The notes under the pieces are model-generated. The model worked only from the letters and a program-made list of their open reading frames with translations, ran no database searches and was not told the origin of the DNA. Positions 25,401 through 37,442 of a DNA stretch of 64,000 nucleotides are shown piece after piece. Made by a program: the position numbers and the translations under genes. The number at the start of each line of letters is the position of its first letter. Within the stretch, counting starts at the first letter, position 1. The DNA comes from Chrysoperla carnea (Eukaryota > Arthropoda > Insecta > Neuroptera > Chrysopidae), in the NCBI RefSeq assembly GCF_905475395.1, contig NC_058339.1, positions 72,444,520 to 72,508,519 of the forward strand, written 5' to 3'.

Positions 25401-28400
25401 ATAATTATATATGCATTAAACGGTTTCACTTTTTCACATATAAAAATATATAGATGAATTGTAATAAAATAATCGAAAAATGGAAAATGAGTCGTGTAAT
25501 TTGATATTATTTACAATAAAATAAAATAAAACTTCAAGGCGAAAACCTAACTTTTTTAAATCTCAAGGAATATATTTTACATAATTTTAAAAATATCTGA
25601 TATTATTTATAATTTTAATCTGCCTTCGTTTCAAAAATAATTAGTAAAGTTTGAGCCATGAAAGAATATTCTATATGTAAATAAAAATAAATTGGATTGT
25701 TTTTTATCAAAGTTTAAAGAAAAAATGGTACGAAATTGATTATTTGAAAAAATATTATTTTTGTTAAAAATATTTAATTTTTTAATACGGTACTTAGTCA
25801 ATATTAAATTGGCTTTAATAACTCCATACGTACTTCAATTATCTACAATAATAAAATAAAATTAATTTTAAATTATAAAAATTAACCAAGAAAGTTAATT
25901 AAACTAATATAGAATTTAATAAAACAGTACCTAGTTCCACTAAGACTATATATAAAACCCAAAAATATAATAAGACCTGTTATAATTTTATTCAAAAAAA
26001 TAAATAAATATATTTATTTGCAAAAATTCAATTATAAAAATTAATAGAAAATCATACAACTATGGCAAATAAAATCGCTTATTTTATTTTACTTTATTTA
26101 CTAGAAAAAGTGAAATTTTTGTTATATAAAAATATCCAAAAAAAAAACGTAACAATTATAAATAATAAATGAAGAATTTATGTATTTAATAATTAGAAAA
26201 TTATTAAATATGGATTTATTCATTAACATGGCATTGTACATCACTTTTTCAGTGGAAATTATTTGTAAAAAAAAATTATTCTTAAATTTTATTATGAGAA
26301 AACTTTCTTTCATATTATCAGAAAATTTTTTTTGATTGATCTAGTTAATAATTTTAATAGTTCTTCAAGATTATTTTCATTCTCAATATAATCTTTTATA
26401 AGATAAATAAATGTGACAAACCTTATAGGTAAAAGAAATTATAATTCTCATGCTGAAATTCATTAAGGGAAATTTAACATACTCAAAAAAGTAATTCGAA
26501 AAAAAAAATGAATGGAACACTTGTTTTGAAAACTTATACAAGTAATTGAATAAAAACAGAAGTAGACCCGTCAAAATTTTCTATCTGCAATGGCATCTTG
26601 CTCTTGTTAAGAAGAATTTTAATGTTACTAAAAAAAACCACAGTAAAGAAATAAACCTGCTTCAATTATGTATAAATTAAAATCTATCAAAAATCGATTA
26701 CATAAGCTACAAAATTTAATTGTATCTCAGAGATTGAAAAAATTAGCTAAATATATTTTGAAAGTATTTCTCCAATACATAAAGAAAGTAAAAATCATAA
26801 CGCATATATTATTATTATACAATAATTTTTGCCTTTATATTCCAATTTAATTAAAAGAAATTATAATTTTAAAATTGACAAAATTTATTAAAAATAACAC
26901 AACATTAAGGTGGTTGGTTCTATTGAAGAGTTCACAAATTCGCCTCTTTAATTTGTAATATAAAAAAAACCTGAATAAGAAACAATTGTACCGTCTAGTT
27001 TCTGAGATATTAGGAGCTAATCGACTTTCCGATAAAACTCCAAGCAAAGTTTTTTGCTTAATTGTTTTTTCGAAATTTGGTTTATTTTGATTATAAAAAT
27101 TTCCATCTTCAAAAAGTAAAGTGACATTTCCTTACAAAACTCCACATTTGTAAAAACCTGGTGAAAAATGAACTTTGATAAAACTTTTTCAACAATTACT
27201 GTATTTCAAAGGTCAGAATTCATCAACCAATATTATTTATTAATTTACAATTTTAGGAACTCTAAAAGAAAATGATCTTTGAATTAGAATCTTGATGGAA
27301 TTTATTTTAAATTTAGTAGAAATTATTACTCAAACAACCTTAATGAGTATGTAAAAATGGCCATAAGAGACGCAATGAATAATAAATGACACGACGATAT
27401 ACCTAAAAATATAATAATTGTGAATGGTATTCGCAGTTTTGTGTATCCTAAGGCAATAACTTTCTCCAAGACACACCAACTTTCTTACAACATTCTTTTA
27501 AAAATGCGATTCTGACTTTAAAACTAAGACAAAAGTATTTAACGATGAATATAATTATTATATTCCTTTAAAATTATTGGGTAATACATAATATTCGATT
27601 CAAATGAGTAATTAAATAATTTATAGCAGTAATTTATACTGTCGTAAAATTTCAAGTCCGGCATAATGATTTCTTTAATATTTGTAGTATAAATTTAGCA
27701 TTTTGGCAATTATTTAGCAATTTAGTATTTATGTACCTATACCTACTCATCACTAATTTGATGACTTCGTGCCACTGTAACTTGAATAAATTTCCGAAGT
27801 GTTATCTCTAGATATTTCGTATTTTTCGTATTATGCTAAACCGTCACAATACTGTTTTCAATCAAAGAATGATCTTTGGCATACCTACTATCGATGGAGA
27901 TATTAACGAAAAATTAACGAAGCGCATCTCTAGAATATTCTCTTTTATAGTTAATTTCTCGTTAACCGTACAGACAATCGATATGAATTTTTCCCAAAAG
28001 ACGTATAAAAGGATGATTAATTGATAAATAAAATATCAATTAATCAATTTTTGGTATCATTTTCATTTTTCGGATAGGCAGAATTTACGGTATTTGTACC
28101 TTATTTTAAATTTTGATGATGAATTTTGTTATAACTTCATGAATGTGGACGAAAAATAAGAATAATCTACTTTGGTTTCCGAAATATCGAAAGCTTAATA
28201 ATAAAACAAAATTTTCAATTTTCCTCGTTTTGAAAATTACTCTAGATATCCCAAAATTGTATTCTTTACTTTTCATCTTATATTGTCAAGTTATAACATA
28301 ATTCACCATCAAAATACTTCCTTATTTAACCGGGCACAACGGGTTTTTTTTTCAATAATTTATTAAGGTTTCAACTTTAATTTAAATAGTTTTTTTTTAA

Positions 28401-28668
28401 TTTCCACCGATTAGTTTTGGAGAAATTTATGAAAACATATCATCCATCCACCGTTTTACCATAAAACCAATTTTTAATTTGCTTACTTTTGAAATCATTT
28501 ATTTATATAAATAATTGGGCAACCCCACCTTAAAATTTTCAGAATTGATTTAGACTAGTCCAACTTCAAATAAAAAAAAATCAAGCTTTTTATTTAAAAT
28601 TGCTTTGGAGCTCGTACATCCTTAGATATTCAAAATCAATACTAATATTGATTTTTTTTATTTTTCAG
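22406..28668. other. AT-rich non-coding stretch upstream of the peroxidase exons
   Basis: No convincing exon. The first exon of the double peroxidase (start codon and signal peptide) should lie here or further upstream, but I could not pin it down. Stretches near 24100-24660 have slightly richer composition with short open frames but no recognisable product. Confidence 0.45.
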
Positions 28669-31600
28669 ATTAATTATTTGTACAACGATACACCAAAATT
28701 ACGCACAACATACAAGTGTTCGGCCATATGATTTAAATATCACAGAATATGTATTAGATTTACCAACAGATTTAAGAAATTTAGCACAACAAGCATTACG
28801 TGCAGAATGGAACCTAGCACATGCAAGAAAATGGAATTCAGGTGTACAATGTACACCATTAAATGAATCAGAAACAGTACCAATATGTCCACCAAATAAA
28901 TATCGTTTACCAACTAGTGAGTGTAATAATATACGACATCGAAAATGGGGTACCAGAGGGTCACCATTTATTCGATTAATGAAGCCACAATATTCAGATG
29001 GTAAGTTTACACATTTAATATTTATATTTTACTCTTTTGAAATAAAATATAGCCTTTAGTCATCTACGATCCTAGAGTCAAGGGCGGCTAGAATTCTAGG
29101 TGACTTAAGACTTCTAAAACGATTAATTTTTTTCAACTTTACGTAAACGTTTCGAAAAAATTTTCATTTCATCAAAATCAACAATGTCCATTAGTTTTAA
29201 CGGAAACGGAAAACTATTCGCTTGAGTTATAATTAGGTCGGAAAATTGTATTTTTTTAAATTCAGTTTGACGATTATTTATTAATTAAATATGACAATTT
29301 CTCGGAATATTTTCGTTATTACTTCGAAAACAGCTCACCAAATGGTCCAATCAACACGATTTTTGTCTGTAATGGGATTAATTTATATAACCTTTAAACA
29401 GGAAGACAAAAAAAATTTCTTATCCTTCAGAAAATATCGAAAAAAACCAAAAATTGGTTGTCATTAATTATATTTAGAGGAAATAATTGTTTTCTAAATA
29501 TAATTTGAACTCAAATTATAAATACAAAAACCCTCGTAAGATATAAATCTTGTCCAGAAATGACCCATTACGATTTAAAAATATTCTTAAATACTCTCCT
29601 GCGATTTAAGAATACTCTTTTGAAAAATTCATTCGTTTCCAAAAAAAGGAATTGCTGTTTTCCAGTTGATTATAAGAAACAACTCATTTCAGTTAAATTC
29701 CTCTATCAAAATTTCGTTTTCTATCCTCGAAAAGGGATGAATTATGATTTATCCCTGAGGAATGAAAGATGAATTATGAACATTATCAAAATTGAAAATA
29801 TTATATTACGTCCGTGGAGACTTGACAGAAAGCCATTTCCCACAATAATTGTGAGGGTCCTTTCAAAACACAAAATACATCGTGTCGGGTCAAATCAAAA
29901 TGATTTTATAAACAATTTACTTTACATGTATGTAGATTTGATGAAGAAATTATCCATAACTACATAATAATGGCTAAATGTATGCCAAACAGTATTTTAA
30001 GATCATGCAATGGCATGTAAAAGATTGAATGAATAAATTCGCTATGGTTTAATACCCTTTGAGCACTTAAACACAAATTACTTATATTTATAAATTATAA
30101 AATGTATGCAAATTAAATAATAAAATAAAATATTTTAAATTCTTTTATAAGGTGTGACACAGCCACGACTTTCAGTGGGTACACATGCGTTACCAAGTGC
30201 CTTAGAAGTAGCACGAGCTTTTTCACAGCCACGAGAAGATCATATGTACGTAACAGCATTACTTGGATCATGGGGTGAATTTTTAATGCGAGATTTAGTA
30301 CAAACATCACACCCACATCGCGTTCAATGTTGTACAAGCTCGGGAGATCAAGGCGAATGTTTTGGTAAAATTGATGCAGATGTTTGTGTTCAATATACAC
30401 GATCGGTACCAGCATTGGATGAAGATACATGCAACTATGGTAAATTTTTTTTTATTCTTAGTAGAAAATTGTAAAAAAAAAATATTTATATTCTTGGAAT
30501 CATTCTGGAAGAACCAAATTAAAACTCTCTCCATAGCTTAATCACTGGATTTGAATTTTATACAGAGTTTAATTGTGCATATTTAATCACAGCAAAGCAC
30601 TTGTCCTCCCAGAAATATTTTGTATCAAGTTTTTGCATTAAAACCACTTTTATCCAGCCCTCAGACTATTTGTCTCTCATCATCTTCTAGTAGAGTCTCA
30701 TCTGTTAAATTTGTTTATCGTTAAAAGAGAAAATGAGACAAGGATTTCAACAGACAAGATTTTTCAGTTTCTCGATGAGAGCGAGAAAATATTTCAGCTT
30801 TCTATATACCAAAAGCTGAGAATAAATTTACAAAGTTACGTAAGGAGTCCATGCAGAAAACCTTTTGTATCTCAGCAACACTCGGAAATGGGTTTTGCTA
30901 GTACTATATGGCCAGCTTCTAGCGAATCCAGATTAGCAAATCACGTGATATAACTCTTGTTTTCACTCTGAAAAAATGCTCCGGACAACCTCAGTGGTTC
31001 CAGTCCATGCAAGCCGATGCATAGGCTTGCAAGAATTGATTTTCGTCTAAGAATATTCAGCGCTTGTCGAAGGCTATTAACACAGCACTTATCATTATCG
31101 AAATAATCTCGCCAAAAAACGTAAAGAGAGAAAATTGCTCTCAGGAACTTCGAAGGCAATAAAAATATAGTTTTACTTCTTTTTTAGAATATCGTGAACA
31201 AATGAACATGGAGACTGGTTTCCTCGATGGATCTGATTTATATGGATCAACAGAAGAAGCTGTGCGATCACTACGACTATACGATGCTGGTTTAGTAAAT
31301 ATAAGTGCATGTAGTCGATGCCACGTAAATGCACTTTACTACACGTTATTACAAGAACATAATCGTTTAGCTATAAATTTAGCACAATTTAATCATCATT
31401 GGGATGATGAACGTATATTTTATGAAGCTAAACGAATTCTATCAGCTATAATTCAACATATCACATACAATGAATTCTTAATGACAGCAATTGGTGAAAT
31501 ATCAATGACCAAAGCAGAATTAAGACCATTAACTCGTGGACATTTCTCAGGATATTCTAGTGCACATAAAGCTGGTGTTTATAATGAAGTTGCATTAACA

Positions 31601-34600
31601 GCATTGCCAATTTTCTTATCAATGATACCTGACAATTTGGTAAATATTTATACAATTTATTTTTTGGGCATTAGATATCGACTTCGCAGGGATCGGTTTA
31701 AAATCCATAACATTTAAAACGTTATATCTTGAAATAGCCTTTCAAATAAATCCGATTTTCGTAAATTTTAGGTCAAAATTACTTCAAACAACTATTTTCG
31801 TTAAAATTGGAAGGAAAAAATTTGCCCAGTTTTCCAGAAAATAGGAAAAATTCTATAAAAAAACTTTTATCTTCACTTTCACCGAAAATTACATTTGGGA
31901 CTATTTCACTCTGGGGAAAGTGACGCCACCGGGTAAAATCTCGCATATAAATACCTATTCACAATACCTGAATAATAATAAATAATACCTCAATACTATT
32001 CAAATAGCTTCTCACAATTCTAGATAAATATGGTGAGAGTACAAGTAAATACATTTGAATAGCAAGATGTAATGTAATATATTATTTAAATGCGTTTTTA
32101 CCATTTATTTCATGGGTTTAAACTATTCAGTGCGGAACTCTCAAAAAATATGTAGTGGACCTAAATGTAAATCTAATTCATCCTCGTATCCACTTGAACA
32201 CACACACACAAAATTTTATTGAAATAGGTCTGTCCGTTTAGGAGGAGTTCAATTGCAAACACAAACGATGACGCAAGTTCCATGATTTTTGTTGACTCAA
32301 AAAATGCTTATCGTGCCAATAGAGCTAAAATGTAACATTTTTATTTTTTCAGGCAAACAAAACAATTAGTAAAAATAATGTACATGAAATGATTGAAGCC
32401 CTATCAAGACACGAAGCGCATACACCAGGTTTAAGAGTGAATGCTCAAAATGAATATATTGGACCAGTACTATTACATATGGGTCGTGATCATGGTATAC
32501 CATCCTATCCAAATATACTTTCGATATGTTTTGACGAACAAAATGTTGAAAATCTTAGTTTTGATGATTTATCGAAATATGGTATTCCACGTGAAGGAAT
32601 CAAATTACTGAAAAAACTTTACAGGTAAGATTTTTTGAGAACTACATCTGTTTAACTACTTTATTAATTTGATTTTTTAACTACTCCTTAAGAACCCTTA
32701 TAGGACAAAGGTCACTTGATATCCTCTGCATCGAGTTATAATCAAGATTTAAAGAAGGAAAACTAAGGACCTCTCTGGTGGAAAAATTATATTAAGAAAG
32801 AATAAGTCTTAGAAACTTTGAAAAAGTCTTATGAACTCTAAATAACTAAGAATTTCTCAACGTTTTGGACTGTCTAATTCAAACTTTAGAAGTCGGGATA
32901 ACTCTGAATCAGACAATCCAAAAACGTTGAGAAATTCAGAGTTGTTCAGAGTTCCTAAGACTTTTTCGGAGTTCTTAAGATTTTTTCAGAGTTTCTAAGA
33001 CTTATAAAGAATTATTCTTTCTTCAAATATTTTTTCTATCAAGGCTGTCAAATGTTTTCCGTCAATAGGCTCTACTAGCCAAATTCTTCTACTCTGCACT
33101 AATGTTTCCCCCAAAAATTGATTGTGTTACGCTGATATATTTGGCTCATGGTAACGACCTTTTGAAGAAATAAAAGTCCAGCAATTTTAACAACAATTTC
33201 AAAATCCTCGCTCTTATTTTTATATGTTTTATATATTTCTCGTTTTAATATTTTCCTCCGGAAATTAACAGATACGATTATAATATAATTCTATTGTTTT
33301 CAGCCATGTTCAAGATATTGATTTACTTCCAGCAGCCTTATTAGAAGAACCAGCACCTGGTGCTGTTTTAGGGCAAACTATGTCATGTCTATTACAAAAA
33401 CAATTCAGTTTAATTCGTTACGCTGATCGATTCTGGTATGAAAATGATTTACCACCAAGTTCTTTTGAAATCGAACAATTAAATGAAATTCGAAAAGTTA
33501 CATTAGCTGGTATTCTTTGTAATAATATCGAAGGATTAGATAAAATGCAACCAAAAGCATTTGTAAAAGAGGATATTTACTTGTAAGTAATTTGAAACGG
33601 GGAATTTTCTACAAAGACCAAACTTTTAAAATTTGTGTTAAATTTACAGAAACGCAAGAATCCGTTGTAATCAACATCCAAAGTTAGATCTTAAACCTTG
33701 GATTGAAGCAGATCATATGACTGAAGTCACCGAAGAAATGTTAATGCAGGCAGTAGCGAAAGCTGAACAAGAAATATTGCAACGGCGTAAAATGGAATAT
33801 GAATCGTGGGCAAATAGTAAGTGTTAATTAATGAAATTTGTATAAGTTTCTATAAATTAAAAATAAATTATTTTTTAGATGGCGCAGTCGATCCGAAATC
33901 ATCATACGGAACAGCAGCTTCCTTCAGTAAAGCCAATAAAGGAGCTTTACAAATTGCAAATACTTCATTGTTGTACGAATTTGCATCAAACGAAATTTTA
34001 AATTCGTTACAAAAGTAAGTACTTCGAAAATATCTGTATACTTACAATAGCCACGTTTTACCAGATAGAAAGAAATCCCAACTCTAAAAATTCACCTACC
34101 AAAAACTGTCGGAAAAATATGGCGTTTTGTGAAATGAGATTATCTTTTTTTTAAATGAATTCGTTTTTTTGTAGCTTAAGACGGCGAAAACGACAATTAT
34201 TTGGCAACAGTGTTATCACAACAGCAACAGCTACATCTTTCGATTTTACTGAAGGACTACAAAATGTGGACGTAAACTCATTCATTGCACCCTCGGCTCT
34301 TGCAATACTTGATCCAGCATGTGACGATTCAAACCATCCCTGTGATCCTTCAACTCCATTCAGAACTTTAACGGGGCACTGTAATAATTTACAAAATCCA
34401 GCACTTGGTAGAAGTCTAACAACATTTGCGCGTTTATTACCACCTGTGTACGAAAATGGAATATCCTCACCAAGAGTCACTGGTGTGACTGGAGCACCGT
34501 TACCATCACCTCGCGTTGTCTCAGCATTAATCCATCCGGACATTAGTAATTTACATACAAGATATACATTAATGGTCATGCAATTTGCTCAGTTTGTAGA

Positions 34601-37442
34601 TCATGATTTGACGATGACACCAATTCATAAAGGTTTCCATGAATCAATTCCAGATTGTAGACCATGTGATTCTCCAAGAACTGTCCATCCTGAATGTAAT
34701 CCATTTCCAGTACCACCCCGCGATCACTATTATCCTGAAATTAATGTTACCAGTGGTGAACGAATGTGTTTCCCATTCATGAGATCTTTACCTGGACAAC
34801 AACGATTAGGTCCTCGAGAACAATTAAATCAAAATACAGCATTTTTAGATGCTTCACACGTTTATGGTGAAAATGATTGTGTTCTACGTGATTTAAAGGG
34901 ATTCAATGGTCGATTGAATTCTACGTTAGGTGTTGTAAAAGGAAAAGAATTATTACCTCAATCTCCAGTACATCCAGAATGTAAATCGAAGTCCGGTTAC
35001 TGTTTCATTGCTGGTGACGGTCGAGCCTCTGAACAACCAGGTCTTACTACTATTCACACAATTTTCATGAGAGAACATAACCGACTTGTAGAAGGTTTGC
35101 GTGGAGTGAATCCACATTGGGATGGAGAAAAATTATTTGAACATGCTCGTCGAATTCTTAGCGCAATAAATCAACATATTACCTACAATGAATTTTTACC
35201 CCGTATTTTGAGTTGGAATGCAGTCAATTTATATGGATTAAAATTATTGCCACAAGGATATTATAAAGAATATAATCCTTCATGTAATCCATCAATTGTC
35301 AATGAATTTGCCGCAGCCGCATATCGTATTGGTCATTCTTTATTACGACCACATATTCCTCGAATGAGTCCCAGCTATCAAGTTATCGATCCACCAATAT
35401 TGCTACGAGATGGTTTCTTCAAAATGGATATGTTTATTCAACAGGTAGATCCCAATATTAAAGCATACTTAGCAGTTACGCCAGCGACGCAAAGTACGGA
35501 AATAGAATTTAAAAAATGACAAAGTTAGATACTTTTTAGGTGCTGATTATGTACCAGAAATTAGGTGCTCTGTAATTTACACCGCAACGCAATACTCAAA
35601 GTTGCGTTGCTAGCATTATGTGATGCTTGCAACGCAATGAGAATAATAATGAAATAATGAATGTTAAGGAAACTCAATTATGTGCTTACTAAGTGCTAAA
35701 CGGTCAGGATCGTGAAATTACCTAATAAATAAACTAAAGCCTCGAATTTCGCAAAACAACGGAATTCGTCCACAAACTAGGACGACTTCTTAATCAGGTG
35801 TAAACTAAGCATGGTAATTAAGTGCTAATTAGGTGCTTGCAAGAAATCTTACTTTGCATCTCTGGCGTAGCAGAGCTTACTTAATAAGCTTGACGAATTA
35901 ACGTTTTCTTTTTCAATTTCAGCCACATTTAATTGATGAAATCTCTCGTGGATTAGTATCAACACCTATGGAATCTTTAGATCAATTTATTACTGGAGAA
36001 GTTACAAATCATCTCTTCGAAGATAGACGTATTCCGTTTTCAGGAATTGATTTAATTGCTTTAAATATCCAAAGAGGACGTGATCATGGAATTCCATCTT
36101 ATAACAACTATCGTGCATTGTGTAATTTAAAACGGGCTGCAACATTTGAAGATTTAGCTCGAGAAATTCCAACAGAAGTAATTGCACGATTCAAACGTAT
36201 TTATGCCACCGTTGATGATATTGACTTGTTCTCGGGTGGTATGAGCGAACGACCACTTCAAGGTGGTTTGGTTGGGCCCACATTTGCTTGTATTATTGCA
36301 ATTCAATTTAGACAACTTAGAAAGTGCGATCGATTCTGGTAAGTGAAAAATTTCATCAAAATGTATTTGGATTTTGATTTAATGGTTCAAAATTTTTTTA
36401 GGTATGAAAATGAAGATCCTGTAGTCAGATTTACTGAAGCCCAACTAGCAGAAATCAGAAAGATTACTTTAGCAAAAGTAATTTGTGATAATTTGGATGC
36501 CAACGGTGATATTCAGAGAGCAGCATTTGATTTACCATCAGGATTCTTAAATCCTCGCGTCCCATGTCAATCACAGCCTTCTATTGATTTAGGTGCATGG
36601 CGCGAAAGTAGTGGTTCAGCCGGATGTTTCATTTCCGATCACCATGTTGCTATTGGTGAAAGTGCGTTCCCATCTCCATGTACAAGCTGTGTGTGTACGA
36701 ATGAAGGAGTAAGTAATATTTATAATCTTAAATAATTACCAAGCGTAAATAAAGAGAAAGAGTTGAGTTTGTTATGACGCGAACCTTAGCTTCTCAATTC
36801 TATGTCGTATTCATCGCAAATATCGCTCTGGGTTTTGAAAATTTTTCTAAACTCTTATTTCAATCAAAATATGTTTCGCAGCATCATTCAGTTCGATAGG
36901 CTCGACTCAAAAACAAAGTCGAAGAAGGCACCTACTGGCCCAAAATATGCATGGATATCTACCAGCCAGTCGAAATGCCTCTCATGAATGGGTGCATTTA
37001 CAGTACTATATTGCTAATTAAAATTTATATGGGGAGAAACTCAATGAAAGGGATTTTGACGACAAAAATGATAATTATCAACTCGAATCTCTCCAGTTTT
37101 ATTTAGTTATTTGTTTAAAACAATTTAAATTAAAACAATGATATTAATAATTTTCCTATTTTTTTCCAGGCCCAATGTGCAAGTTTAAGAATAACAGACT
37201 GTTCACAATTGCTACGTGAATGGTCACGTGATGCAATCTTACGAGATGATGTATGTACAGCTCAGTGTGGTTTCTTACTACGAGATTCAAATCCAACAGC
37301 GTCAATAAGAACTCAACGCGGCCATCCAATTATACCAGATTTAGTGCCACCACCTCCAAGTAGAGCCATCAAATCACGTCATGTAACTTCAACATTCACC
37401 GCCGGATTCAATTTCCCAGATCTTTCAGAGTTCATTGGTTAA
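28669..37442 (+). CDS. double heme-peroxidase, dead N-terminal plus intact C-terminal domain (5' exon missing)
   Basis: Eleven exons were read: 28669-29000, 30152-30439, 31188-31639, 32353-32624, 33304-33582, 33650-33816, 33879-34014, 34175-35444, 35923-36338, 36402-36708, 37170-37442. All junctions are GT-AG and the joined frame stays open for 1,396 residues to a TAA. The first exon opens with a split codon and no Met, so at least one upstream exon is missing; LIICTTIHQ at its start may be the end of a signal peptide. Both halves have animal (XPO) peroxidase landmarks: a CNN start motif, LD.S..YG, EHNRL, NEF/NEV, and GRDHGIPSY. A Cys-rich tail (CTSCVCT ... CASLRITDC) follows domain 2. The two-domain layout fits the arthropod DBLOX/double-peroxidase group (Drosophila CG10211-like), from memory and not by alignment. 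Predicted role: secreted or surface heme peroxidase acting with H2O2; the substrate is unknown. Confidence 0.88.
31660..31860 (+). repeat. diverged relic of the 306-bp unit in a peroxidase intron
   Basis: Just inside the intron after the third visible exon, ATATCTTGAAATAG, CCGATTTTCGTAAATTTTAG and GTCAAAATTAC run in the same order as the 306-bp unit at 8.5-9.9 kb (CTCGAGAATT, CCGATTTTTGTATTTTTTGG, GTCAAAATTACC). It is strongly diverged. Confidence 0.4.
32785..33025. mobile_element. intronic hairpin element in the peroxidase gene
   Basis: The left arm (about 32790-32885) and right arm (about 32903-33022) are inverted copies. AAAGAATAAGTCTTAGAAAC and TTTCTCAACGTTTT on the left pair with AACGTTGAGAAA and GTTTCTAAGACTTAT on the right. 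The right arm also repeats an AGAGTTCCTAAGACTTTTTC motif. Non-coding foldback MITE, inserted in the intron between visible exons 4 and 5. Confidence 0.7.
34179..34193 (+). other. furin-type basic site between the two peroxidase domains
   Basis: RRRKR followed by QLFG is encoded at the start of exon 8, about 55 residues before the CNN start motif of domain 2. It matches the R-X-K/R-R proprotein-convertase rule. Peroxidases of this superfamily are often processed from pro-forms. Cleavage here would separate the dead domain from the active one; this is inferred. Confidence 0.6.
34362..36560 (+). other. C-terminal peroxidase domain with intact catalytic set
   Basis: The domain has QFVDHDLTMTP with the distal His at codon 34602-34604, GDGRASE with catalytic Arg at 35022-35024 and heme-linking Glu at 35031-35033, FMREHNRL, and YRIGHSLL with proximal His at 35334-35336. 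LDASHVYGEN and NIQRGRDHGIPSYN are also present. Most of the domain sits in one 1,270-bp exon, unlike domain 1, which is spread over five exons. Confidence 0.9.
36880..37050 (+). mobile_element. possible family C fragment in a peroxidase intron
   Basis: GTGCATTTACAGTACTATATTG followed by an AT stretch and GGGGAG resembles the end of the element at 42476-43225 (GCATTTACAGGACTATATTG ... AAGGGGAG). Similarity is short, so this is tentative. Confidence 0.3.

Larger units (their letters stand above)
28900..33582 (+). other. N-terminal peroxidase domain lacking catalytic residues
   Basis: Aligned by eye to domain 2 of the same protein. The distal DHD is MRD, so the distal His (codon 30289-30291) is Arg and the heme-linking Asp is Met. 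The catalytic Arg and heme-linking Glu of GDGRASE both align to Ser in NISACSR. The proximal His of YRIGHSL aligns to Leu (31616-31618) in LPIFLSM. The scaffold motifs LDGSDLYGS, EHNRL, HITYNEFL and GRDHGIPSY are kept. By established knowledge of myeloperoxidase-type enzymes this domain should not bind heme normally or turn over H2O2. The frame is open, so it is a pseudoenzyme domain and not a pseudogene. Confidence 0.82.

Noticed and set aside
34151-34579. 142-codon minus-strand frame
   Set aside because: It lies opposite the long peroxidase exon and is a shadow of it.
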